From positions 4,304,001 to 4,368,000 of the forward strand of contig NZ_CP041690.1 in the NCBI RefSeq assembly GCF_008000755.1: a DNA stretch of 64,000 nt, in the 5' to 3' direction. Below are positions 17,739 through 27,063 of the stretch, piece by piece (position 1 is the stretch's first letter; each line of letters opens with the position of its first letter). The translations under genes and the position numbers were made by a program. This DNA comes from Youhaiella tibetensis (lineage in GTDB: Bacteria; Pseudomonadota; Alphaproteobacteria; Rhizobiales; Devosiaceae). Under the pieces are notes generated by a model, which did not search any database, had not been told where the DNA came from, and saw only the letters and a list, made by a program, of their open reading frames with translations.

Positions 17739-18824
17739 TCAACCCTGGCGAGCCTTTCGCGCCATCATGGTGGAGATGACGTTGGCCGTATAGTCCACAA
17801 CGGGCACGATGCGCGCATAGTTCAATCGCGTCGGCCCGATGACGCCCAGCACGCCCACCACCTTGTCGTTGGCGTCCTTGTAGGGCGAGAGGATCACCGA
17901 GGAGCCCGAGAGCGAGAACAGCTTGTTCTCCGAGCCGATGAAGATGCGAACCCCTTGCGCCGTCTCGGCATCTCCGAGCAGCTCGATGAGCCCGTCCTTG
18001 CTTTCCAGCTCATCGAAGAGCTGGCGCATGCGCGTCAGGTCGTCCGATTCCATGGTGGCGTTGATGAGGTTGGCGCGCCCGCGCACGATGACGGTGGGCA
18101 GCACGGAATCGGAATTGGTCGAGAGCGTCGCCAGGCCTTCCTCGACCAGCTTGCGTGTCAATTCGTCCAGTTCCGACATCTGCTCGGCCCGCTGCTGCTT
18201 GAGTGCGGCGCGTGCTTCGCGCAGGGTCCGGCCGACCACGAGGTTGGCGAGGTAATTGCCCGCCTGCGTCAGCGCCGAGGCGGTGAGCCCGGGCGGCAGC
18301 GGCACGATGCGGTTCTCGACCTGCCCGTCCTGCCCCACCAGCACCGCCATCGCCCGGAAGGAATCGAGCCGAACGAACTCGATATGCTTGAGCACCATGT
18401 CCGACTTGGTGGCGATCACCACCCCTGCCCCATGGCTGAGCCCGGAGAGCAGCTGGCTGGCTTCGGTCAGCAGGTCTTCCAGTCCCCCCGCCTGGGCGCT
18501 TCCCTCGATATGCTTGGAGATCTCCTTGCGCTCGCGCTCGTCCACCGCGCCCACTTCGAGCATGGCATCCACGAAGAACCGCAGCCCGAGCTGGGTGGGG
18601 GCGCGGCCCGCCGAGGTGTGGGGCGCCGCGATGAGGCCGAGCTCCTCGAGGTCCGCCATCACGTTGCGGACCGAGGCAGGCGAAAGCGACAGGTCCAGCA
18701 TGCGCGAAAGATTGCGCGACCCCACCGGCTCGCCCGTTTCCAGGTACCGTTCGACCAGTTTCTTGAAGATGTCCTGGCTGCGCGCATTGAGCGCGGTGAG
18801 GAATTCTTCGGGGGGCTTGGGCAT
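17739..18824 (-). CDS. hrcA: heat-inducible transcription repressor HrcA
   Basis: 361 aa from the ATG at 18824; a TTG at 18836 would add four residues. Winged-helix domain in residues about 10-80 (YLETGEPVGSRNLSRML, SPASVRNVMADLEELGLI, PHTSAGRAPT), then the GAF-like dimerisation domain. HrcA normally represses groESL and sometimes dnaK by binding CIRCE elements with GroEL as cofactor. I see no CIRCE element in this window, so its targets are probably elsewhere. It is divergent from rph and followed by grpE. Confidence 0.94.
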   Translation of the reverse strand: MPKPPEEFLTALNARSQDIFKKLVERYLETGEPVGSRNLSRMLDLSLSPASVRNVMADLEELGLIAAPHTSAGRAPTQLGLRFFVDAMLEVGAVDERERKEISKHIEGSAQAGGLEDLLTEASQLLSGLSHGAGVVIATKSDMVLKHIEFVRLDSFRAMAVLVGQDGQVENRIVPLPPGLTASALTQAGNYLANLVVGRTLREARAALKQQRAEQMSELDELTRKLVEEGLATLSTNSDSVLPTVIVRGRANLINATMESDDLTRMRQLFDELESKDGLIELLGDAETAQGVRIFIGSENKLFSLSGSSVILSPYKDANDKVVGVLGVIGPTRLNYARIVPVVDYTANVISTMMARKARQG

Positions 18825-18968
18825 GCGCGACGACAAAGGGACGTTCCCGCGTTAACGATCTCTCCTCATTTAAGGGCAAAGCCGCGGCCCGCCAAGCCGC
18901 TCAACCTTGTGGTTAGGGCCCATGAAGGTTAAGAGGCGGTTAACGATCCAGTTTCCAGGTGATTTGCC

Positions 18969-19685
18969 ATGCGCCCCTCCGGACGCGACTCCAGCGAAAT
19001 GCGCGCCGTGACCCTCGAGCGCAACGTGGCGCCCAAGGCGGAAGGTTCCTGCCTCGTCGCATTCGGCTCGACCCGCGTACTGGTCACCGCCTCGGTCGAA
19101 ACCTCCCTGCCTTCCTGGCGGCGTGGCCAGGGCCTGGGCTGGGTCACGGCCGAATACGGCATGCTGCCGCGTGCCACCGGCACCCGTACCCGGCGCGAAG
19201 CCACTGCCGGCAAGCAGTCCGGCCGCACCCAGGAAATCCAACGCCTCATCGGGCGCTCGCTGCGCGCCGTGGTCGACATGGCCGCGCTTGGCGAAAACCA
19301 GATCACCATCGACTGCGACGTGCTCGAGGCCGATGGCGGCACCCGCACCGCCTCGATCACCGGCGCCTATGTGGCGCTGGCCGATGCCATCGCCTGGATG
19401 AGCGAGCGCAAGCTGGTCAAGGCCAACCCGCTGCGCGACACCGTCGCCGCGGTCTCCTGCGGCATCTACCGGGGCACCCCGGTGCTCGACCTCGACTATC
19501 TCGAGGACGTGGAAGCCGAGACCGACGCCAATTTCGTCCTCACCGGCTCGGGCAAGTTCGTCGAGATCCAGGGCACGGCCGAGCAGACCCCGTTCAGCCG
19601 CCAGGAACTCGACATGCTCATGGGCCTGGCCGAGAAGGGCATTTCCGAACTGACCGTGCTGCAGAAGACGGCGCTGGAGATCTGA
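18969..19685 (+). CDS. rph: ribonuclease PH
   Basis: 238 aa phosphate-dependent 3' exoribonuclease that trims tRNA precursors. Begins [17 protein letters not shown]; the central [17 protein letters not shown] and [16 protein letters not shown] are RNase PH signatures, the latter bearing the catalytic/phosphate-binding residues. The stop TGA overlaps the ATG of rdgB (TGATG), so the two are translationally coupled. The gene is divergent from hrcA, as in many alphaproteobacteria. Confidence 0.96.
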   Translation: MRPSGRDSSEMRAVTLERNVAPKAEGSCLVAFGSTRVLVTASVETSLPSWRRGQGLGWVTAEYGMLPRATGTRTRREATAGKQSGRTQEIQRLIGRSLRAVVDMAALGENQITIDCDVLEADGGTRTASITGAYVALADAIAWMSERKLVKANPLRDTVAAVSCGIYRGTPVLDLDYLEDVEAETDANFVLTGSGKFVEIQGTAEQTPFSRQELDMLMGLAEKGISELTVLQKTALEI

Positions 19686-20350
19686 TGGCTCCCAATATCA
19701 CCCTCAAGGCCGGCGATCGCCTGGTTGTGGCGACCCACAACGCCGGCAAGCTCGTCGAATTCCGCCAGCTTTTCGAGGGTCTGGGCGTCGATCTGGACCT
19801 GGTCTCGGCCGGCGAGCTCGACCTGCCCGAACCGGATGAAACCGGCACCACCTTCGCCGAGAATGCCCGCATCAAGGCCCATGCCGCCGCGCGGAGCTCG
19901 GGGTTCATCGCCCTTTCCGACGATTCGGGGCTCTGCGTCGATGCGATCGGGGGCAAGCCGGGCGTCTACACCGCCAACTGGGCGGGCGTGCGTCCCGATG
20001 GCGGCCGCGACTTTTCGGTCGGCATGCGCCGGGTCGAAGACGCGCTCCAGGCCGCGGGCGCCTCGACCCCGGCCCAGCGCCATGGCTCGTTCAACGCCAC
20101 CCTCTGCCTCGCCGCTCCCGACGGGCGCGACGACCTTTATGTCGGAACCGTCGAGGGCACCCTGGTCTGGCCGCCGCGCGGCGATCTCGGCTTCGGGTTC
20201 GATCCGGTCTTCATGCCGGAGGGCTACGACATCACGTTCGGCGAGATGCCGAGCGAGGACAAGCATTCATGGTCGCACGGCAAGGCCGGCCTCTCGCACC
20301 GCGCCAAGGCGTTCGCCAAGCTCGTGGAGAGCGCCATTGAGCGTGGATAG
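19685..20350 (+). CDS. rdgB: XTP/dITP diphosphatase (non-canonical purine NTP pyrophosphatase)
   Basis: 221 aa. Hydrolyses XTP, dITP and related deaminated nucleotides to keep them out of DNA. N-terminal [11 protein letters not shown] (substrate loop), [27 protein letters not shown] with the catalytic aspartate, and the C-terminal GFGFDPVF and SHRAKAF motifs are all in place. The first 19 bases past the rph stop carry no better start than ATG 19685. Confidence 0.95.
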   Translation: MAPNITLKAGDRLVVATHNAGKLVEFRQLFEGLGVDLDLVSAGELDLPEPDETGTTFAENARIKAHAAARSSGFIALSDDSGLCVDAIGGKPGVYTANWAGVRPDGGRDFSVGMRRVEDALQAAGASTPAQRHGSFNATLCLAAPDGRDDLYVGTVEGTLVWPPRGDLGFGFDPVFMPEGYDITFGEMPSEDKHSWSHGKAGLSHRAKAFAKLVESAIERG

Positions 20351-21497
20351 GTTCAACAACCTCTTCGGGGTCTACATCCACTGGCCGTTCTGCGCGGCCA
20401 AGTGCCCCTATTGCGACTTCAACAGCCACGTCCATCGCGGGCCGTTCGACGAGGCCGAATACCTCAAGGCCTATCAGCGCGAGATCGCCGCCACCGCCGC
20501 CCGCATTCCCGGGCGCAAGGTGCAGTCGGTGTTCTTCGGCGGCGGCACACCGTCCCTGATGGCCCCGAAAACCGTGGCCGGCATCCTCGACGCCATCGCC
20601 GAGCACTGGACGGTAGACGACAAGGTCGAGATCACGCTCGAGGCCAATCCGACGAGCGTCGAGGCCGACCGCTTCCGTGGCTATAAGGCTGCCGGGGTCA
20701 ATCGCGTTTCCCTGGGCGTCCAGTCGCTGCGCGAAAAGCCGCTGGCCGAACTGGGCCGGCTGCATTCGGTGGACGAGGCCATCGCCGCCGTGCGGCTGGC
20801 GCAGTCGATCTTTTCGCGCTCGAGCTTCGATCTCATCTACGCCCGTCCCGGCCAGACCCTCGAGGACTGGGAGGACGAGCTCAAGGAAGCGCTCTGGCTG
20901 GCCCAGGGCCATATCTCGCTCTACCAGCTCACCATCGAGCAGGGCACGCGCTATTTCGACCTGCATCGCGCCGGCAAGCTCAAGATGCCGAGCGAAGACC
21001 TGTCGGCCGATTTCTACGAACTGACCCAGGACCTGGCGCGCTCGGCCGGCATGCCGGCCTACGAGATCTCCAACCACGCCCGGCCCGGCCAGGAGAGCAA
21101 GCACAACCTCACCTATTGGCGCTACGGCGAATATGCCGGCATCGGGCCGGGGGCCCATGGACGCCTCGTCATCAACAACGAGCGCCACGCCACCGCCGCC
21201 GAACGCATGCCCTTCGAATGGCAGAAGCTCGTCACCGCCCGCGGCCAGGGCCTGGTGACCGACGATACCCTTACCTGGGAAGAACAGGGCGACGAGTTCC
21301 TGGTCATGGGACTGCGCCTGCGCGAGGGGATCGATCCGGACCGCTATTCGGCCCTCTGCGGCCGGCGCATTTCCGAACGCCAGATCGCCACGCTCAAGGG
21401 CTACGGGTTCGTCGAAACACTGGCCAACGGCAATATCAGGGTGACGGACAAAGGCTGGCCGGTGCTCGACGCCGTGGTCGCGGACCTGGCAGCTTAG
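20337..21497 (+). CDS. hemW: radical SAM heme chaperone HemW (coproporphyrinogen oxidase-like)
   Basis: 386 aa from a TTG at 20337, seven bases behind GGAG (20326-20329); a GTG at 20343 is the alternative. It overlaps the rdgB end by 14 bases. The radical-SAM cluster motif [13 protein letters not shown] (residues about 19-31) has the C-x3-C-x2-C triad but phenylalanine in place of the fourth HemN cysteine, the HemW pattern. [10 protein letters not shown] and SLGVQSL follow. HemW delivers heme to membrane cytochromes rather than oxidising coproporphyrinogen. It completes the rph-rdgB-hemW operon. Confidence 0.93.
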   Translation: MSVDRFNNLFGVYIHWPFCAAKCPYCDFNSHVHRGPFDEAEYLKAYQREIAATAARIPGRKVQSVFFGGGTPSLMAPKTVAGILDAIAEHWTVDDKVEITLEANPTSVEADRFRGYKAAGVNRVSLGVQSLREKPLAELGRLHSVDEAIAAVRLAQSIFSRSSFDLIYARPGQTLEDWEDELKEALWLAQGHISLYQLTIEQGTRYFDLHRAGKLKMPSEDLSADFYELTQDLARSAGMPAYEISNHARPGQESKHNLTYWRYGEYAGIGPGAHGRLVINNERHATAAERMPFEWQKLVTARGQGLVTDDTLTWEEQGDEFLVMGLRLREGIDPDRYSALCGRRISERQIATLKGYGFVETLANGNIRVTDKGWPVLDAVVADLAA

Positions 21498-21529
21498 GAG
21501 GTATCGTCATTTAGCTGGGAGGGGGACCC

Positions 21530-21733
21530 ATGTCGAAGATGGACGAATATGCCCGGGGAAAGCGGGACGGCGTGCGGGCAGCCGTGGAATGGCTTCACCT
21601 GAGAGCCAAGGGGATGAACGATCCCCATGCGCGCCGAATTCTCGACAGCGCAGCCCTGCACCTGGGCGAAGCACGCAAGGCCGACGTCACCGGCTGGCTG
21701 CGCGGCAAGGCAGAATCCTCTCCGGCCGAATAA
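21530..21733 (+). CDS. small conserved-looking soluble protein, function unknown
   Basis: 67 aa, predicted helical and charged (YARGKRDGVRAAVEWLHLRA, then DPHARRILDSAALHLGEARK). A strong GGGAGGGGG stands about four to eight bases before the ATG, and codon use resembles that of its neighbours. It follows hemW by 32 bases on the same strand. No family recognised. Confidence 0.6.
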   Translation: MSKMDEYARGKRDGVRAAVEWLHLRAKGMNDPHARRILDSAALHLGEARKADVTGWLRGKAESSPAE

Positions 21734-21769
21734 CGTCTGCCGCCCTGGCGGCCTGGTGGCCGTGCCGCG

Positions 21770-23017
21770 CTAGAGTTTCGGCCCGTCGACCAGCGTGGCG
21801 GCGCCATTGCCGACCCGTTTCATCACCAGCGCATATTGGCTGCGCCCGTCGGCCAGGAAACGGAAGACGCCGTCCCGGCCGGTAAAGCCCGATTGGCTGG
21901 TCAGCACCGCCCGGTCGAATTTCGGGTTGCTCATCGAAAGATGCGAATTGTTGACCAGGATCACCGCCGTATAGGCGATGGTGGTCAAAGGATGCGGCTG
22001 GCTGGCGAACCGGGCGGCGTATTGCGGGGCGATGGCGCGCAGCCCCGCGTCGTCGACGGCTGGAAACACCGCGCCGGCAAAGGCCGGGTTGCCGAAAATC
22101 TCGCCGGCATTGTCCCACTGGGACGAACCGACCACCAGCCCGGGCCGCACTCCCGCCGCCGCCAGGGCCGCCGCCACCTTGCCCGCGCTCTGCCGGTCCG
22201 GCACGAAGAGAGCATCGAACCCGCCCTTGTTCTGGGCGAGGCGCTGGGCGGCGCTGCGCAGTTCGGCGTCGGACCCGAAAGCCAGGCTCGGCCCGATGGT
22301 GAGCCCGAGCTCGAACACCCCCTGCTCGAACGCCGCCTTCTGCACCGCTCCATAACTGGTGTTGGGGAAGAGCCCTGCGACCCGGCGTTTCCCCTGTGCC
22401 TTGGCATAGGCGAGGCTGCGCCGCACCTCGACCTCGGGCAGGACGCTGAGAAGATAGACGCCGGGACCCGCCGCCGCGCCATTGTTGGAAAAGGCGATCA
22501 TCGGGATGCCGGCGCCGCGCGCCACTTGCGCTGCCGGGACCGTCTGGTCGCCCAGGAGCGGCCCGAGAATCAGGCTGGCGCCCTCGGCGACCGCCGCCTG
22601 CGCCTGGCGCGCCGCTCCGTCCGGCGCCGTGCCGGTGTCGCGCAGCGAGATGGAAATGTTCTCGGCGATCTTGGGATTGGCCTCGATGAAGCTCATGGCG
22701 AGGCGCGCGCCATTGGCCATCGAGCGGCCGGCCGCGGAGATGCCCTGGTCCCCCGAGAGCGGCAGCAGCAGCGCCACCCGCACCGGCCCGCGCCCGATGA
22801 TCTCGGCATTGCCGGCCACGGGCGATTGCCCCGGCATGGCCATATTGCCTGGCGCCGGGCCCACCGGTTGCGCCATGGGCTGGCCCGGGAGGGGTTGGCC
22901 CGGAATGGTGCGCAGGCTATCGAGGTCCAACCCGCCGATGGTGCAGCCGCCAAGGATCGCCGCGCCGCAGAGCGCGATGGCTAGGAGCTTGCAAAGGCGT
23001 GCGCTTCCGGCGATCAC
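21770..23017 (-). CDS. penicillin-binding protein activator / periplasmic binding-fold lipoprotein
   Basis: 415 aa. Lipoprotein signal peptide with lipobox LGGC (cysteine about residue 25), then a Pro/Gln-rich linker and, from about residue 75, a type I periplasmic-binding fold starting VRVALLLPLSGDQG, with LILGPLLGDQTVPAA and VVGSSQWDN. This is the LpoA/YraM-type family (annotated as penicillin-binding protein activator in Hyphomicrobiales), likely tethered to the outer membrane. It is divergent from rsmI, as the LpoA gene commonly is, with rsmI-yraN-gshB following. Confidence 0.85.
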   Translation of the reverse strand: MIAGSARLCKLLAIALCGAAILGGCTIGGLDLDSLRTIPGQPLPGQPMAQPVGPAPGNMAMPGQSPVAGNAEIIGRGPVRVALLLPLSGDQGISAAGRSMANGARLAMSFIEANPKIAENISISLRDTGTAPDGAARQAQAAVAEGASLILGPLLGDQTVPAAQVARGAGIPMIAFSNNGAAAGPGVYLLSVLPEVEVRRSLAYAKAQGKRRVAGLFPNTSYGAVQKAAFEQGVFELGLTIGPSLAFGSDAELRSAAQRLAQNKGGFDALFVPDRQSAGKVAAALAAAGVRPGLVVGSSQWDNAGEIFGNPAFAGAVFPAVDDAGLRAIAPQYAARFASQPHPLTTIAYTAVILVNNSHLSMSNPKFDRAVLTSQSGFTGRDGVFRFLADGRSQYALVMKRVGNGAATLVDGPKL

Positions 23018-23103
23018 TGGGCTCGGGCCTTTTGCGGGGAATGGGTTTTCGCCCGCAAGGATGGAAGAGCCCCCTTAACACCGCCCTAACCGAAGGACCG
23101 CCC

Positions 23104-24003
23104 TTGCCCGACGCCCCCGACCAGAAAAAAGGCTATTTCATCGGCGGGGCGAGCTTCGAGGCGCCGCGTCCGGCGCCGGGCCTCTACGTGGTCTCCACCC
23201 CCATCGGCAACCTGCGCGACATCACCATCCGCGCCCTCGAGACGCTGGCGGGCGCCGACCAGGTGCTGTGCGAGGATACCCGCATGTCCGCCCGACTCCT
23301 CGACCATTACGGCATCCGCACGCCCAGGAAGGCCCTCCACGAGCACAACGAGCGGGCCAGGGCCGAAGGCATCGCCGATGAGATCGCCGCAGGCCGGGTC
23401 ATTGCCCTCATTTCCGATGCCGGCACCCCGCTGCTTTCCGATCCGGGTTTTCCGCTGGTGCGCACCCTTGCCGAGCGCAACCTGCCGGTCTTTGCCATTC
23501 CCGGCCCCTCCGCCCTGCTCTCGGCGCTGGCGGTGGCGGGACTGCCGACGGACGCCTTTTCCTTCATCGGTTTCCTCCCCGCCAAGGCGGTCGCGCGCGG
23601 CAAGGCGATCGCGGCGCTGAGGGGCCGGACGGAAACCCTCGTCTTTTACGAATCGCCGCGCCGGCTCGATGACGCCCTCGCCGCTCTTGCCGAGCATCTG
23701 GGCCCCGACCGGCCGGCCGCCGTCGCCCTGGAACTCACCAAGCGCTTCGAGCGCGTCGAGCGCGGCACGCTTGGCGAACTCGCCAGCTTCTTTGCCGCCG
23801 ACGAAACGCGCGGCGAGGCCGTGATCGTGGTTGCCGGCGCCAGCGAGCCCGAAACGCCGGACGCCGCCGACTGGCAGGCGGAGCTCGCCACGGCCCTCGA
23901 CGGGCAGCCGCTGCGTTCGGCGGTCGATGCGGTGGCGGAAAAATACGGGCTCAAGCGAAAGGACGTCTACGATGCCGCCCTCGCTCTCAAGGCAGCGCGC
24001 TGA
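23104..24003 (+). CDS. rsmI: 16S rRNA (cytidine(1402)-2'-O)-methyltransferase
   Basis: 299 aa from a TTG at 23104, six bases behind GAAGGA (23092-23097). SAM-dependent methyltransferase acting on C1402 in the ribosomal P site. YVVSTPIGNLRDIT, CEDTRMSARLLDHYGI, LISDAGTPLLSDPG and IPGPSALLSAL are the tetrapyrrole-methylase-fold signatures of RsmI. Earlier in-frame ATGs overlap the divergent lipoprotein promoter and give no family-like residues. The 3' end overlaps yraN by 32 bases. Confidence 0.94.
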   Translation: MPDAPDQKKGYFIGGASFEAPRPAPGLYVVSTPIGNLRDITIRALETLAGADQVLCEDTRMSARLLDHYGIRTPRKALHEHNERARAEGIADEIAAGRVIALISDAGTPLLSDPGFPLVRTLAERNLPVFAIPGPSALLSALAVAGLPTDAFSFIGFLPAKAVARGKAIAALRGRTETLVFYESPRRLDDALAALAEHLGPDRPAAVALELTKRFERVERGTLGELASFFAADETRGEAVIVVAGASEPETPDAADWQAELATALDGQPLRSAVDAVAEKYGLKRKDVYDAALALKAAR

Positions 24004-24340
24004 GCGCGCCGGCCGCCGCGCCGAGTTCTGGGCCGCCTGGTTCCTGCGGCTAAAACTCTATTCCATCCGGGCGCAGCGCTACAGAACCCCGGTGGGCGAG
24101 ATCGACCTCGTCGCCTCCCGATTCGGGGTCACCGTCTTCGTCGAGGTCAAGGCGCGCGCCCGGCGCGGCCATGAACTCGAGGCGCTCGAAGCCGTCGACC
24201 AGCGCCGCATCTCGCGCGCCGCCGACTATTTCCTCACCCGGCACCCGGCTCTTGCCGATTCACCGCTCCGGTTCGACGTGGTATTCCTTGCGCCCTTCAT
24301 GTGGCCGCGCCACCTCGTCAACGCCTTCGATGCCCTCTAG
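23972..24340 (+). CDS. yraN: YraN family protein (UPF0102)
   Basis: 122 aa from the ATG at 23972, behind AAAGGA at 23958-23963. The core YRTPVGEIDLVASRFGVTVFVEVKARA has the D-x(n)-E-x-K pattern of restriction-endonuclease-like nucleases (PVGEIDLVA then VFVEVKAR). Biological role is unclear; the family is usually next to rsmI, as here. It starts inside the rsmI end in another frame, indicating coupling. Confidence 0.9.
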   Translation: MPPSLSRQRAERAGRRAEFWAAWFLRLKLYSIRAQRYRTPVGEIDLVASRFGVTVFVEVKARARRGHELEALEAVDQRRISRAADYFLTRHPALADSPLRFDVVFLAPFMWPRHLVNAFDAL

Positions 24341-24349
24341 AGAGTTCCC

Positions 24350-25297
24350 ATGACCCTAAAAGTCGCCGTGCAGATGGACCCCATCGCCTCGATCAATCCG
24401 CTGGGTGATTCGACCTTTGCGCTGATGCTGGAGGCGCAGGCGCGCGGGCACGAACTGGTCTATTACACCCCAGACAGCCTCGGGCTGCGCGACAACAAGG
24501 TCTCGGCCAACGTCGCGCCGGTAGAGGTTTTCGACCGGCCCAGGGGCGAGCATTTCGCGCTGGGCGCCTTCGCGCGCCGCGACCTGGCCGACTATGACGT
24601 GGTCCTCATGCGCCAGGATCCGCCTTTCGACATGAACTACATCACGCTCACCCACGTTCTCGAGCGCATCCATCCCGGGACACTGGTCGTCAATCCGCCG
24701 GCAGCGGTGCGCAACGCGCCCGAAAAGATCCTCGTCACCGAGTTTCCCGAGCTCATGCCGCCCACCCTCGTCACCCGGGACCGGGACCTCATCTACGCCT
24801 TCCGCAAGGAGCACGGGAACATCATCGTCAAGCCGCTCTACGGCAATGGCGGGGCCGGCGTCTTCTTCATCCAGGAAGGCGACCATAACCTGGCTTCGCT
24901 CCTCGAGCTCTTCGACCAGAACTATCGCGAGCCCTACATGATCCAGCGCTACCTGCCGGACGTGCGCAAGGGCGACAAGCGCATCATTCTGGTCGACGGC
25001 GAGCCGGTGGCCGGGCTCAACCGCATCCCCGCCGAAGGCGAGGCCCGCTCCAACATGCATGTGGGCGGCCGCCCCGAGCTTTCCCCGCTTAGCGAGCGCG
25101 AGCTCGAGATCTGCCGCGCCATCGGCCCGGCGCTCAAGGAGCGCGGCATGATCTTCGTGGGCATCGACGTCATCGGCGGCTACCTCACCGAGATCAACGT
25201 CACCTCCCCCACCGGCATCCGCGAGATCAAGCGCTTCGGCGGTCCGGACATCGCCGTTCTCATCTGGGATGCCATCGAAAGGAAGCGGGCGGCCTGA
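24350..25297 (+). CDS. gshB: glutathione synthase
   Basis: 315 aa, normal length. ATP-grasp ligase joining gamma-glutamylcysteine and glycine. [16 protein letters not shown] at the N-terminus, [16 protein letters not shown] (ATP-binding glycine loop, about residue 160), RFIP-type [16 protein letters not shown] and the Mg-binding [21 protein letters not shown] near residue 265 (EIN-x-TSPTG) are family hallmarks. It follows yraN by nine bases in the same operon. Confidence 0.96.
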   Translation: MTLKVAVQMDPIASINPLGDSTFALMLEAQARGHELVYYTPDSLGLRDNKVSANVAPVEVFDRPRGEHFALGAFARRDLADYDVVLMRQDPPFDMNYITLTHVLERIHPGTLVVNPPAAVRNAPEKILVTEFPELMPPTLVTRDRDLIYAFRKEHGNIIVKPLYGNGGAGVFFIQEGDHNLASLLELFDQNYREPYMIQRYLPDVRKGDKRIILVDGEPVAGLNRIPAEGEARSNMHVGGRPELSPLSERELEICRAIGPALKERGMIFVGIDVIGGYLTEINVTSPTGIREIKRFGGPDIAVLIWDAIERKRAA

Positions 25298-25316
25298 CGG
25301 CCGCTCCGGACCAGCC

Positions 25317-25958
25317 ATGCCGACCCAAACGCTGCTCGTCGCCTTCACGACCTTCTTCGCCACGATCGGGCCGGCCGACCTGGCGCTGGTGTTCCTGGCG
25401 CTCACCCGCGATTCGACGCCCGCCGAGCGGCGGCGCTTCGCGCTGCGCGGCGTGCTCATCGGCGGGGCGATCCTGCTGTTCTTCGCCGTGTTCGGGGAGG
25501 CGGTGCTCTCGCTCTTCGGCATCACCATTCCGGCGCTGCGCACCGCCGGTGGCGTGCTGCTGCTGCTGATCTCGATCGACATGGTCTTCGCCCGTCATTC
25601 GGGCGGCACCTCGACCACGACCGAAGAGGATGTGGAGGCGCGCACGCGCGAGGACATCTCGGTCTTTCCCCTCGCCACCCCGCTCATCGCCGGACCCGGC
25701 GCCATCTCGGCGATGATCCTGCTCATCACCAGTGCCGAGGGCGACTACGCCAAGGACGCCATGGTGATCCTGGCGCTGTTCCTCATCCTGGCTTTGACCT
25801 ACGCCGCCCTGCGCCTCGCCATTCCCATCCAGCGATTGCTCGGGGTCACGGGCCTGCAGGTGGTTTCGCGCATCATCGGCGTGCTGCTTTCGGCGCTCGC
25901 GGTGCAGTTCATCTTCGATGGCGTGGGCTCGAGCGGGCTCATCCCCGGGCTGCAATGA
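25317..25958 (+). CDS. MarC family integral membrane protein
   Basis: 213 aa with about six membrane segments from the ATG at 25317. MarC-type features: FFATIGPADLALVFLALTR at the N-terminus, FPLATPLIAGPGAISAMILL in the middle and a C-terminal LLSALAVQFIFDGV. Function of the family is unknown despite the MarC name. It follows gshB by 19 bases. Its TGA stop codon is also the first three bases of the second parS-like site. Confidence 0.88.
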   Translation: MPTQTLLVAFTTFFATIGPADLALVFLALTRDSTPAERRRFALRGVLIGGAILLFFAVFGEAVLSLFGITIPALRTAGGVLLLLISIDMVFARHSGGTSTTTEEDVEARTREDISVFPLATPLIAGPGAISAMILLITSAEGDYAKDAMVILALFLILALTYAALRLAIPIQRLLGVTGLQVVSRIIGVLLSALAVQFIFDGVGSSGLIPGLQ

Positions 25959-25971
25959 TTCACGTGAAGCA
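25956..25971. promoter_or_regulatory. parS-like centromere site 2
   Basis: TGATTCACGTGAAGCA matches the ParB site TGTTTCACGTGAAACA at 14 of 16 positions, with the complete TTCACGTGAA core. It shares its third-position A with site 1 at 10425. The site begins at the marC-like stop codon and ends before a terminator hairpin. Confidence 0.6.
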
Positions 25972-25977
25972 AAAGCA

Positions 25978-26004
25978 AGCGGCGGGTCCCCAGGACCCGC
26001 CGCT
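25978..26004. terminator. terminator between the MarC-type gene and a small minus-strand gene
   Basis: AGCGGCGGGTCC at 25978-25989 and GGACCCGCCGCT at 25993-26004 form a perfect 12-bp stem with a three-base loop. The minus-strand side is followed by TTGCTTTTGC, so it best terminates the small gene at 26048; it may also serve the plus-strand operon. Confidence 0.75.
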
Positions 26005-26047
26005 CAATCCGTTTCGCCGATAGTCGCCTTTCGCGCCCGCAGGCCCC

Positions 26048-26158
26048 TCACTTGGACTTGCTGCCGGGGATCGGCTTGCCTGCCGCAGCGGCCTTGGCGA
26101 TGGCCTCCTTGCTCGGCTTCTTGGCTTCCTTGGTTTTGCGCTGCTGACCTTTTGCCAT
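26048..26158 (-). CDS. small basic protein (36 aa)
   Basis: A 36-residue open frame starting MAKGQQRKTKEAKKPSKE and ending PGSKSK, very rich in lysine. A GAAGGGAAA stands six to eight bases before its ATG, and a strong terminator lies just behind its stop. The N-terminus MAKGQ followed by lysine-rich sequence recurs in small unannotated proteobacterial proteins. Likely soluble and nucleic-acid-binding from charge alone; function unknown. Confidence 0.65.
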   Translation of the reverse strand: MAKGQQRKTKEAKKPSKEAIAKAAAAGKPIPGSKSK

Positions 26159-26235
26159 TTGGCTTTCCCTTCGCTCCAGGGCCGGCGCGGCCCGGAAAAC
26201 CTAGGAACGCTAGACCCTTGGCCGGAAGCTGACAA

Positions 26236-27063
26236 CTACTTCATTGAGGTGCATCGCCCCTGGGGTCCCAGCACCGAAAGTCCGCGCGGATCGCACCCGG
26301 TGAGCAGGAACATCGTCCACTCGTCCTCCCCGCCGTAAAAGACGTTGCGGTCCACCTCGCCGCGAACGCCCGGCATGGTTCCGGTCTGCGTCCACTGCCA
26401 GAAGGTCCAGCCGCGGCTGCTGTAGCGCATATGGGGCTCGGCAGCGGTCGAGCGCAGCCAGAACGGGTTGTCGAAGCTCTCCCCTTCCAGGATGTCGCGA
26501 TGGAAGGTCATGTCGGTATAGATGATCGGCACCTTGCCGGTATGGGCTTCCATGGCCGTGACCATTACCCGGATCTTCTCGAGCGCGTCCTGCTTGGAGG
26601 GGCGGTTCTTGCAGCTCGAAAGGTGGTTCCACTCGAGGTCTAGCACCGGCGGCAACGCGGTCGGATCGACCGGTACCTTCTCGATGAACCAGGCCGCCTG
26701 CTCGGCCGCGGTGCGGCACCAGGTCATGAAATGATAGGCGCCATGCGCCATGCCGGCCGCCTTGGCCCGGTTCCAGTTGTCGTAGAACATCGGGTCGACA
26801 TAGTCCCCGCCCTCGGTCGCCTTCATGTAGACGAAGCGGGTGCCCCCGGCGCGGGCGGCATTGAAATCGATGATGCCCTGGTAGCGCGCGATGTCGATGC
26901 CCTGGATCGGCATGTTGCGCGCCCGGTCGACGCCCGGATGGGGCTTGTTGTCGCCCTTGATCGGCCCCGAATAGCGGGCGCAGGCCGCGAGAACGGCCAG
27001 CAGCGCGATAAGTGCGACGGTCTTGGCGATCTGTCCGGGACGGGCAAAGGGCATTGGCAACAC
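26236..27063 (-). CDS. GH25 family lysozyme (lipoprotein)
   Basis: 275 aa. A lipoprotein signal peptide ends in LAAC (cysteine about residue 28). From about residue 53, GIDIARYQGIIDF begins the glycoside hydrolase family 25 TIM barrel; FVYMKATEGGDYVD, GAYHFMTW and the acidic LDLEW (about 143) are the family active-site strands. It would cleave the muramic acid-glucosamine bond of peptidoglycan at the cell envelope. ATG 27063 is used; an ATG three codons in is equally possible. Divergent from the YifB gene. Confidence 0.88.
   Translation of the reverse strand: MLPMPFARPGQIAKTVALIALLAVLAACARYSGPIKGDNKPHPGVDRARNMPIQGIDIARYQGIIDFNAARAGGTRFVYMKATEGGDYVDPMFYDNWNRAKAAGMAHGAYHFMTWCRTAAEQAAWFIEKVPVDPTALPPVLDLEWNHLSSCKNRPSKQDALEKIRVMVTAMEAHTGKVPIIYTDMTFHRDILEGESFDNPFWLRSTAAEPHMRYSSRGWTFWQWTQTGTMPGVRGEVDRNVFYGGEDEWTMFLLTGCDPRGLSVLGPQGRCTSMK

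Noticed and set aside
17715-17743. RpoH-like promoter before grpE (GTTGAAA, 15 bases, CCGATAT on the minus strand)
   Set aside because: The -35 lacks the initial C and the -10 deviates at key positions; too weak to list as a feature.
18837-18968. CIRCE element expected near hrcA
   Set aside because: No TTAGCACTC/GAGTGCTAA inverted repeat is present; only GTTAA-type short repeats.
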